42,716 nt of DNA. It comes from CAXTTV01 sp964247295 (GTDB taxonomy: Bacteria > Chloroflexota > Ktedonobacteria > Ktedonobacterales > Ktedonobacteraceae). The DNA lies in NCBI GenBank assembly GCA_964247295.1, contig CAXTTV010000019.1, positions 1 through 42,716 of the forward strand, in the 5' to 3' direction. Positions 8,490 through 15,108 of the stretch are shown in pieces; the first letter of the stretch is position 1; every line of letters starts with the position of its first letter. The position numbers and the translations under genes are program-made. Below the pieces are notes generated by a model. That model worked only from the letters and a program-made list of their open reading frames with translations, was not told the origin of the DNA and made no database searches.

Positions 8490-8518
8490 AGCATATCATA
8501 GAGAAACCTTTTTGTCAA
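8490..8518 (-). promoter_or_regulatory. Strong sigma70-type promoter for the methyltransferase/HEAT cluster
   Basis: On the minus strand TTGACA (8518-8513) is separated by exactly 17 nt from TATGCT (8495-8490). Transcription would start near 8483 and leave a leader of about 217 nt before the first ATG at 8266. Confidence 0.7.
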
Positions 8519-8623
8519 CCAATTTTTAAACCCAAATAAAAACAAAATATAAACTAATTAATGGCTCCTCATGGGGAAAGAATAGGGGCAGATAATCGGC
8601 AAAATGAATTCTTTAAAAAAGCG

Positions 8624-8652
8624 TTTACTCATTCCAATAAATTGAGTACACT
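8624..8652 (+). promoter_or_regulatory. Probable promoter of the GNAT-like gene
   Basis: TTTACT at 8624-8629 and TACACT at 8647-8652 with a 17-nt spacer, about 30 nt before the ATG at 8682. Each box matches four of six consensus bases. The surrounding 8312-8681 is otherwise AT-rich and gene-free. Confidence 0.5.
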
Positions 8653-8681
8653 AAAGTAAAACCACAAGGGAGAGGCTGGCA

Positions 8682-9539
8682 ATGCGTAAAAGAGGGAGGA
8701 TTCCCAAAACGGAAGCTCCGGCTGGATATGTACGCTTTACTAAAGCTTTGGAGCTGTTTCAACCACTCAGCAAAAATACTTTAAACTATCGTACAAGAGT
8801 TGGTGATATCAAAACACAAGCAGATGCTCAGAGTAAAATCTATGAAGTAGATAGCTTGCTGAAAGTCAGAAATATGTTGATTGAAGAACAATTTGAGGAG
8901 ACTATTCAGAAACGGAACATACCAAATGTTATAACAGATTGGGTGAAACCAGAGGATGTGCCATCTGGCCTGGCATTAGACCAGATCGTATATCATGAAA
9001 TGTTTCTTGCCAATGCGGAACTGTATATGGCCTGGCGACGGAAAAACCCAAAAATTTCAATGGCTGCATTTGATGCAAAAGATCGTCGAATTCGATATGG
9101 ATACATTGGACTTATCCCACTACCAGAATCCGTGATTTTTGATATTCTTGTAGGAAAGAAAAATGAAAAGGATATCACACCTGATGAAATCTTGACATAT
9201 GATAAGCCTGGAGAATATACATTGCTCGCCAATAGTGCCGTAATCCATCCTGCTTACCCTGAACTCGCAAACAAAATTATTCATGATATTATAAAATATT
9301 GGGTCGAGCAGTATCCTGAAAAGCGCATTAAACGTATTTATGCGCAAACAGTCTCAGATCAAGGACGCAAATTAGTCAAAAAGTTGTATTTGGGTCCTCT
9401 CTATATTTTAGAAAAAGATAGGTTAATGAGAGTGGAAGATGCTTATGTCCTTGATTTGCAAGAAGACGCTATTTCTAAAACCATTCGACAGTTTCAAGCA
9501 AGTTTAAAGGCAAAAGAACAGCAAATTAAAGAGAAATAA
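8682..9539 (+). CDS. GNAT-like acyltransferase domain protein with helix-turn-helix-like N-terminus
   Basis: The 285-aa protein begins with about 60 basic residues that resemble a MerR-type helix-turn-helix (VRFTKALELFQPLSKNTLNY, then EVDSLLKVR). The central and C-terminal part resembles an acetyltransferase fold: RIRYGYIGLIPLP, then EYTLLANSAVIHPAYPELAN for the acyl-CoA-binding strand, and IKRIYAQTVSDQGRKLVKKL. It lacks an obvious Q/RxxGxG/A loop, so activity is uncertain. The ATG at 8682 follows AAGGGAGAGG. The gene is markedly AT-richer than its neighbours and sits alone in an AT-rich island, suggesting recent acquisition. Confidence 0.6.
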   Translation: MRKRGRIPKTEAPAGYVRFTKALELFQPLSKNTLNYRTRVGDIKTQADAQSKIYEVDSLLKVRNMLIEEQFEETIQKRNIPNVITDWVKPEDVPSGLALDQIVYHEMFLANAELYMAWRRKNPKISMAAFDAKDRRIRYGYIGLIPLPESVIFDILVGKKNEKDITPDEILTYDKPGEYTLLANSAVIHPAYPELANKIIHDIIKYWVEQYPEKRIKRIYAQTVSDQGRKLVKKLYLGPLYILEKDRLMRVEDAYVLDLQEDAISKTIRQFQASLKAKEQQIKEK

Positions 9540-9593
9540 GCTCATGACTACAAAATATACTCTCGTAGCATCCCTAAAGTGAAAATAATGATT

Positions 9594-9626
9594 AGCGGCT
9601 TGAAAACTATCCTTATAGTTTCCGCT
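9594..9626. repeat. Hairpin between convergent genes
   Basis: AGCGG and AAACTA on the left pair with TAGTTT and CCGCT on the right, with unequal internal gaps. It lies between the convergent GNAT-like gene and the DNA glycosylase. A T-run is absent, so terminator function is only possible. Confidence 0.35.
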
Positions 9627-9665
9627 ACCAGGATGGTTTACAAGCCCAAAACTTTCCAAAAAATG

Positions 9666-10868
9666 TTATATTTTCTTTAGTTCTACTAGGGCTTGTAGCG
9701 GGATGGGAAGAGACCGGTTCTCGTTACGAATCTCCTGGGCGTTCAGATAGATAGCGAATTGCTGGAACGCTTCTTCTAGTGCGGCTCCTCTCTCTCCATC
9801 CCACTCAATACCCTCCTCCGTCCACCAGTTGAGAATCTTCCAGGTCCCCTTTTCCAGTCGTGAGTCGACGCGCCCGATAAAGCGTTCTCCATAGAGGACC
9901 GGCAGGACATAGTAGCCCCAGCGCCGCTGCTCAACGGGCTTATACACCTCCCAGGTGTAGTCAAAGTTGAATAGATGGCGAATCGCTCGACGATCCCAAA
10001 GAAAACTATCCAGTGGGGCCAGCAGACGGACCTGGGGAGCCGTCTCAGGTTGCTCTAAAATCGGCAGGTTTGAACGCAGCATAAAATATTCAACGTTCTT
10101 AGGAACATCGGGCTCTTCGATCACGACGCGCACGATCTCCTGACTGTTGTGCAAATGCTCAAAAGCCAGTCTGCGACCGGGGCCGGGACCGCAGGCGCTC
10201 CAGATTGCCGCTTCAGCCGAAGTTCTCAACAGGCCGGTTGCCTGAATCCGGCGGCGGATCATCCAGCGGATATAAGTCTCTTCGTCAAGCTGGTCCGGTT
10301 CTTGAAAATAGTGGGGAGGAATGATCCGCTCGGGTCGATCGTAGTAGTGACGCCCACTGCTGCGGTGATGTGTCACCAATGCGCCTGTGGCCCAGAGGGC
10401 CCGAAGCACTCGCTTGCTCCTGGTCGCGCCATACCAGCTATGTTCATCGCTGTACCGTTTCTTGTCCTCGAACTCCAGCGAGCCGAGCGGCCCTTCGTTG
10501 TCGATCCGTCTCAGCATGGCCTGCGCGATCTCCGCCTCCTCTGTGAGCACAGTGCGATCATGATAGGGGTTATACTTGCTACGGATCAGCGCTCGTTGCG
10601 CCCAATCAGACGCAAGAACCAGACAGGCCTGCTTATCCCAGGAATCGTACAGCAGGCGATCTTGATAGGCTGTCTGCTGCCAGTCGTCGATGTGATAGCC
10701 GGGGACGCGGGCCTGAAGAACTAGATCGGGATTGCGCCCGACCGGGTTCAGGGGATCATACTGGATAGTGCCCAGTCGCTCAACGATCTCGGGAATGGTT
10801 CCTGGTTGGAAGTGATAGGTAACCAGGAACCTCCGGGCTTGCTCTCGTGTAATCCTGATAGTCTGCAT
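9666..10868 (-). CDS. YcaQ/AlkX-type DNA glycosylase (winged-helix HTH_42 family)
   Basis: The 400-aa product is a winged-helix protein of the HTH_42 family, whose E. coli member YcaQ (AlkX) removes alkylated bases and unhooks DNA interstrand crosslinks. It carries the Q-aromatic/aliphatic-D signature: GTIQYDPLNPVGRNPDLVLQ at about 47-66. Other family blocks are LLYDSWDKQACLV, LLAPLDSFLWDRRAIRHLF, and the C-terminal RRWGYYVLPVLYGERFIGRVD. I chose ATG 10868 because it follows the upstream stop by one base; the longer frame to 10958 would overlap that gene by 89 bp. It is probably translationally coupled to the hydrolase gene. Confidence 0.88.
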   Translation of the reverse strand: MQTIRITREQARRFLVTYHFQPGTIPEIVERLGTIQYDPLNPVGRNPDLVLQARVPGYHIDDWQQTAYQDRLLYDSWDKQACLVLASDWAQRALIRSKYNPYHDRTVLTEEAEIAQAMLRRIDNEGPLGSLEFEDKKRYSDEHSWYGATRSKRVLRALWATGALVTHHRSSGRHYYDRPERIIPPHYFQEPDQLDEETYIRWMIRRRIQATGLLRTSAEAAIWSACGPGPGRRLAFEHLHNSQEIVRVVIEEPDVPKNVEYFMLRSNLPILEQPETAPQVRLLAPLDSFLWDRRAIRHLFNFDYTWEVYKPVEQRRWGYYVLPVLYGERFIGRVDSRLEKGTWKILNWWTEEGIEWDGERGAALEEAFQQFAIYLNAQEIRNENRSLPIPLQALVELKKI

Positions 10869-10869
10869 A

Positions 10870-11418
10870 CTAGATGACAACTTCTTTCGCCGGTTGAACT
10901 GTAATTGAGCAGCCACTGGCACTTCCACTATCGGCCCAGACATCATTGTAGAAATCAACGATACGAGCGGCGGAAAGGATCACACGATCCCAGGTGAAAT
11001 GCCCATCCTTCACCACGGTCACATTATAGCCCAGCATGATTGCCCGGTTCACTGTCGCGGTAACACAGAATTCCGTCTGCCCGCCCATCACAATCAGATT
11101 GTGAATACCGCGCTTATCCAACTCCTCTTGTAGGTGAGTATTATGGAAGGCGTCGGAGTCGCGTTTCCGAATAACCAGTTCGCCGGGCCGGGGCGCGATC
11201 TCGGGATGGATTGCCCAGCCATCGGCGAGCGGATGAAGGGAGTCGCCTTCTGGTCCATCATGCTGAACAAAAATGACTGGTACGCCTCGCTCTCTGGCCT
11301 GTTGCTGAAGCGCCTTGATATTTTGAAGCACCTCATCCATGCGATAGATCTTCTGATCTTCGTATGAGACTAATCCAAGCTGAACATCAATAATCACTAA
11401 TGCAGTATCCTTTGGCAT
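10870..11418 (-). CDS. Isochorismatase-like cysteine hydrolase
   Basis: The 182-aa protein has the catalytic triad of the isochorismatase-like hydrolases: D11 in ALVIIDVQ, K85 in VIRKRDSDAF and C118 in GGQTEFCVTATV. Members hydrolyse amides or ester/ether bonds (nicotinamidase, isochorismatase, N-carbamoylsarcosine amidase). The substrate here cannot be told from sequence. Its stop is one base before the glycosylase start, so the two form an operon. It is divergent from a WYL-domain regulator about 120 bp away, which may control it. Confidence 0.93.
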   Translation of the reverse strand: MPKDTALVIIDVQLGLVSYEDQKIYRMDEVLQNIKALQQQARERGVPVIFVQHDGPEGDSLHPLADGWAIHPEIAPRPGELVIRKRDSDAFHNTHLQEELDKRGIHNLIVMGGQTEFCVTATVNRAIMLGYNVTVVKDGHFTWDRVILSAARIVDFYNDVWADSGSASGCSITVQPAKEVVI

Positions 11419-11538
11419 TTTTCTGGCCTCTTTTCTGGCTTTTTGCCTATCAACAAGAATGGTAATCTAAGTGTAACTGGGATTGTGGTCAGTATCTGTC
11501 CTATTACCTCTGTAAAGCGGGAAGGCAAGAAATTCATT

Positions 11539-12510
11539 ATGTATTTTCCAACAACGCGGCTCCTGACAGTTCTGGAACTGCTCCAATCGCGGCTCAGGCT
11601 CAGCGGTGCCGAGTTGGCGGAGCGCCTGGAGGTAAACCCACGCACCGTGCGCCGCTATATTGTGATGTTGCAAGATCTGGGTTTTCCGATTGAGTCGGAG
11701 CGAGGCCGCTACGGCTCCTATCGTCTCAAGCCGGGTTTTAATTTGCCCCCCTTGATGTTTAATAATGAGGAGGCCCTGGCGGTAACCCTGGGATTGCTGG
11801 CTGCCCGTAATTTGGGGATGACTGCCACTGCCCCCGCTGTGGAGGGCGCGCTGGCGAAAATTGAGCGTGTCCTTCCGGACGATCTGCGGGAACAGGTCCA
11901 GGCGGTACAGGACACGCTTGTACTGGGTCTATGGCTCTCTGACAAGGCTCCCGACGCGGCGATCATCAGTTGTCTCTCGTTGGGGGCCCGGCAGTGCCGA
12001 CAGGTCTATCTACGCTATCTCTCCTGGAAGGGGGAGGAGACCGAGCGCATCATTGACCCGTATGCTCTGGTCTACCGTGACGGCTTCTGGTACACCATCG
12101 GGTATTGTCACCTTCGACAGGATCAACGCCTGTTCAGGCTGGATCGAGTGCTGGAAGCAGATCTGAGAACANNNNNNNNNNNNNNNNNNNNGTCCTTAGA
12201 GCGAGCTGCAGCTTTTTATACTCTGTACTATATTAATATGTCGATTGATATGGTACCAGCAACCTGGCTGGTGGAGGTCCTGCTAGAGTGCAGTCTGGAG
12301 CAGGCGCGGTCATGGATCTCACCGGGTGAAGCTTTATTGGAACCTGTCAAAGGGGGGATTTTATTTCGCAGCCATGTGAATAATCTGGATGGGGTGGCGC
12401 GACTTCTGGCCTCCGTTCCCTGTAAAATGAAGGTTCAGCAGCCGACCGAGCTGCGAACCGCCTTGTCGAATCTCGCCGCTCATCTGCTCCAGATTGTAAG
12501 CAATACCTGA
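11539..12510 (+). CDS. YafY/DeoR-type transcriptional regulator with WYL domain (contains assembly gap)
   Basis: The N-terminus is a winged helix-turn-helix (TTRLLTVLELLQSRLRLSGA, ELAERLEVNPRTVRRYIVML). The middle carries a WYL sensor domain (RIIDPYALVYRDGFWYTIGY; RLFRLDRV) and the end a WCX-like domain. WYL regulators often sense nucleotides or DNA damage. I chose ATG 11539 because the product then begins at the HTH; the 32 earlier codons look unlike family members. Twenty Ns at 12172-12191 interrupt the end of the WYL domain. The frame continues properly after them, so the gene is probably intact. It is divergent from the hydrolase/glycosylase pair, its likely target. Confidence 0.9.
   Translation: MYFPTTRLLTVLELLQSRLRLSGAELAERLEVNPRTVRRYIVMLQDLGFPIESERGRYGSYRLKPGFNLPPLMFNNEEALAVTLGLLAARNLGMTATAPAVEGALAKIERVLPDDLREQVQAVQDTLVLGLWLSDKAPDAAIISCLSLGARQCRQVYLRYLSWKGEETERIIDPYALVYRDGFWYTIGYCHLRQDQRLFRLDRVLEADLRTXXXXXXXSLERAAAFYTLYYINMSIDMVPATWLVEVLLECSLEQARSWISPGEALLEPVKGGILFRSHVNNLDGVARLLASVPCKMKVQQPTELRTALSNLAAHLLQIVSNT
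12172..12191. other. Assembly gap of 20 N
   Basis: Twenty unresolved bases inside the WYL regulator. The true length is unknown, although the reading frame is kept on both sides. Confidence 0.98.
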
Positions 12511-12527
12511 TAATCTCAGCAAAAATC

Positions 12528-12557
12528 TTGACAATTAACCAGGAAAGTCTTTATACT
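12528..12557 (+). promoter_or_regulatory. Sigma70-type promoter of padR and the exporter
   Basis: TTGACA at 12528-12533 and TATACT at 12552-12557 with an 18-nt spacer. Transcription should start around 12564, inside the inverted repeat that follows. Confidence 0.8.
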
Positions 12558-12561
12558 TTTC

Positions 12562-12596
12562 TCATGAGAATAGGTCATTGTGACCTATTCTCATGA
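12562..12596. promoter_or_regulatory. Perfect inverted-repeat operator
   Basis: TCATGAGAATAGGTCA at 12562-12577 and its exact complement at 12581-12596 are separated by TTG. The 16-bp arms have no mismatch. The site begins five bases after the -10 box and covers the expected start point, where a repressor would block transcription. PadR, encoded next, is the natural candidate. Confidence 0.8.
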
Positions 12597-12631
12597 TTAC
12601 ATTACTGGTTCTTGAAAAGAGGCGTACAACG

Positions 12632-13198
12632 ATGTACTACGAACTTATCATTCTCTCGTTACTGATGCAGAAGCCAAAACATGGCTATCTGATCGCGAAA
12701 ATCATCAACGATATTATTGGGCCGTACGCGCGTATAAGCAATGGACGCCTCTATCCTTTGTTGGCTCGTCTGGAAGAGTCGGGATTGATCCAGGTGTGTG
12801 AAGATCAGCAGGCGGAGCGGGCCGGTGAACGGCCTCAGCGTACATATCGCGTCACTGATGAGGGACGCAAGCGTTTTCATCACCTGATGATGGATACTAC
12901 CTCCAGTCCGGGGGAGTACCGAAAGATTTTCGCGCTTAAAGTGCAGGCTATGGATTGTATTGAGATTGCTGAACGGCTCTATCTTATTCAGCAATATATT
13001 GCCCATTGTCAGACAAATATTCTGCATCAGACTGCCGAAATCAAAGATATGGAATGTACAACGGGTCTGGCCGGAAAACAGGCCCTAATTATCGAGACGA
13101 TGCGTCATTCTATTGATCAGTGGCAGTTAGAGCTGGATTGGGCTCATCACCTGTACGATACTGCGATGTTGCAGACCTCAGACACAGCCGTTTCCTGA
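12632..13198 (+). CDS. PadR-family transcriptional repressor
   Basis: The 188-aa protein has the PadR winged helix: ELIILSLLMQKPKHGYLIAK, then GRLYPLLARLEESGLIQ and the wing RTYRVTDEGRKRF. A C-terminal helical region follows, typical of the longer PadR type (Vir_act_alpha_C), used for dimerisation. PadR proteins commonly repress an adjacent exporter and release DNA when they bind a toxic phenolic or drug. I chose ATG 12632 because it starts exactly at the conserved domain; the longer frame to 12593 would begin inside the operator. It is followed by a DHA2-type exporter on the same strand. Confidence 0.93.
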   Translation: MYYELIILSLLMQKPKHGYLIAKIINDIIGPYARISNGRLYPLLARLEESGLIQVCEDQQAERAGERPQRTYRVTDEGRKRFHHLMMDTTSSPGEYRKIFALKVQAMDCIEIAERLYLIQQYIAHCQTNILHQTAEIKDMECTTGLAGKQALIIETMRHSIDQWQLELDWAHHLYDTAMLQTSDTAVS

Positions 13199-13234
13199 TC
13201 CTACTAAACAATGTCTATCTGTTTTGGACGCTCA

Positions 13235-13256
13235 CTCCTCTCCTATGGGAGAGGAG
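13235..13256 (+). repeat. Hairpin between padR and the exporter
   Basis: CTCCTCTCC at 13235-13243 and GGAGAGGAG at 13248-13256 form a perfect 9-bp stem with a TATG loop. It ends just before the exporter's AAAGGA ribosome binding site. It could stabilise or process the mRNA, or influence translation. Confidence 0.6.
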
Positions 13257-13276
13257 CGAAAGGAATTTTTTGTTTT

Positions 13277-14965
13277 ATGCAACGTGTTGAAAACACTTCG
13301 GATGCTGCGTCACGAGGAGCATCTGTGGCTTCTAGTTCGCCTATCCGTAAGCAGGTAAATCCGTGGCTGGTGATGATCTCATTGATGTTTGGCCTGTTTA
13401 TGGCCCTGCTGGATGTCACAATTGTGAATATCGCGCTACCGGACATCCAGGCTAAATTGAATACCGATCTGGCGACTGTAAGCTGGGCCCTCAATGCCTA
13501 TAACCTGGGTTTCGCGGTCCTGCTGGTAACCATGGGACGCTTCGCCGACATTTTCGGGCGCAAGCTGATCTTTATGATCGGCATGGTGTTATTCAGTGTG
13601 GGCTCGTTGCTCTGCGCGCTCTCGCCATCGGTGGAATGGCTGATCGGTTTCCGAGCCCTACAGGCGATGGGTGCCGCCGCCCTGAACCCTGTCAGTCTGG
13701 CAATTATTCTCGCGGTCTTCCCTTACGAACGGCGCGGCGCGGCGATCGGGATCTGGGGTGCGATGTCGGGCCTCGCCAGTGCTGTGGGTCCCTTGCTGGG
13801 AGGTTTTCTGGTTCAGACCTTTGATTGGCGCTCGATCTTCTTTGTGAATCTGCCGTTTTGTGTTATCGGACTGATTATGGTGGCATTGTTTGTGCCGAAC
13901 CTGAAGGATGAGCAGGCCTCGCGGCGGATCGACTTTCTGGGTCTGGTTACGCTTTCGGTGACGTTGTTCTGTCTGGTCCTGGGCATCATTCAGGGCAATA
14001 GTTGGGGCTGGCTCTCCGCGCCTGTTCTGGGTCTGTTTGCCGGTTCGGTTGTTGCTCTGGCTCTATTCGTTTTTGTGGAGCTGCGTCAGAAAGAGCCGAT
14101 TGTAGATGTAACGCTCTTCAAGATTCGCAGCTTTGTAGCCTCTAACCTCGCGATGTTTCTGTTTGGTATCGCTGTGCAGGGAGCTTTTCTGATCCTGGTG
14201 CTCTACTTTGAGAACGCGCTGGGCTATGATGCTTTGCACGCGGCCTATGCAACTATACCAGCGCCTTTGGCCGCTTTTGTGATCTCGGCCCTGACCGGAA
14301 GATTTGGCCGCCAGATCGGTCCGAAGTTGCTGGGAATTATCGGTCTGACAGGGCTAGCGATTGGTTTAGGGTTGCTCTGCACACTCTCGCTGGACTCCAC
14401 TCCCTTTGATACTACCTGGCGCGGTGTGATCCTGGGAGCCAGTATCGGCCTCTGTTTTACCAGTTTCCCCAATCTCTCACTGGCCGAAGTTCCGCGCGAT
14501 AAACTGGGGGTGGGAAGTGGTGTCTTTAATACCTTCCGGCAGGTTGGTTTCACCCTGGGTGTCGCGATCCTGATCAGCCTGTTCTCGGGACAGGTTAAGC
14601 CCAATATAGATCAGGCCCGTAGCAATTCCGTCGCGATCGTTCAGGCGGATACTAAGCTGCCTCCACCTTTGAAGAGTGGCATTGTCGCTGGTCTGCAAAA
14701 GGCGCAGTCTAATACCACTGCCGGCGAGGGCGGATCTTCCAATACCGCGCAGCAGTTTAACCTGCCGGGTCTGGCGGATCGTATCCCCAATGGACAGTCG
14801 CTCAAACCTGAGCTCGCGAACCTGCAAACGCAGATCTCCAATGAGTTCAAGTTGGCCCTGGTTAACGCCTTTAAGTTTACCTGGGTGGTCTCGGCGATCG
14901 TTGCTTTACTGGGCCTGATTCCCGCGTTTGTTACACGGGCCGCGAAAAGGAAAGACGCCTCGTAG
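13277..14965 (+). CDS. DHA2-family (EmrB/QacA) multidrug exporter
   Basis: The 562-aa protein is a 14-helix major facilitator of the drug:H+ antiporter 2 family in the cytoplasmic membrane. It shows the family motifs: LLDVTIVNIALPDIQ in helix 1 (motif D1), GRFADIFGRKLIF (motif A), the R in IGFRALQAMGAAALNP (motif B) and GAMSGLASAVGPLLGGFL (motif C). A soluble stretch of roughly 90 residues lies between the last two helices, as in EmrB/QacA proteins. I chose ATG 13277 (MQRVENTSD...), preceded by AAAGGA; the frame upstream to 13211 contains the intergenic hairpin. The context predicts PadR-controlled drug efflux. Confidence 0.93.
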   Translation: MQRVENTSDAASRGASVASSSPIRKQVNPWLVMISLMFGLFMALLDVTIVNIALPDIQAKLNTDLATVSWALNAYNLGFAVLLVTMGRFADIFGRKLIFMIGMVLFSVGSLLCALSPSVEWLIGFRALQAMGAAALNPVSLAIILAVFPYERRGAAIGIWGAMSGLASAVGPLLGGFLVQTFDWRSIFFVNLPFCVIGLIMVALFVPNLKDEQASRRIDFLGLVTLSVTLFCLVLGIIQGNSWGWLSAPVLGLFAGSVVALALFVFVELRQKEPIVDVTLFKIRSFVASNLAMFLFGIAVQGAFLILVLYFENALGYDALHAAYATIPAPLAAFVISALTGRFGRQIGPKLLGIIGLTGLAIGLGLLCTLSLDSTPFDTTWRGVILGASIGLCFTSFPNLSLAEVPRDKLGVGSGVFNTFRQVGFTLGVAILISLFSGQVKPNIDQARSNSVAIVQADTKLPPPLKSGIVAGLQKAQSNTTAGEGGSSNTAQQFNLPGLADRIPNGQSLKPELANLQTQISNEFKLALVNAFKFTWVVSAIVALLGLIPAFVTRAAKRKDAS

Positions 14966-14992
14966 ACCCCTCCGGGTATAGTGGTTGGTAAC

Positions 14993-15024
14993 AGAACGCA
15001 CGTAGTGAGATCTACGTGCGTTCT
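14993..15024. terminator. Strong hairpin between convergent genes, likely terminator
   Basis: AGAACGCACGTAG at 14993-15005 pairs perfectly with 15012-15024 over 13 bp, with a TGAGAT loop. It lies between the exporter (plus) and the NB-ARC gene (minus). It has few trailing Ts on either side, so it may slow polymerase in both directions rather than act as a canonical terminator. Confidence 0.6.
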
Positions 15025-15108
15025 TGCCGAGAAAAGGATCGCAATGAATAGCTCCTACAAGTCAAGAGTCGGGTGAGATCATGCACGAAAACCGAGAAAT
15101 AAGCCAGC

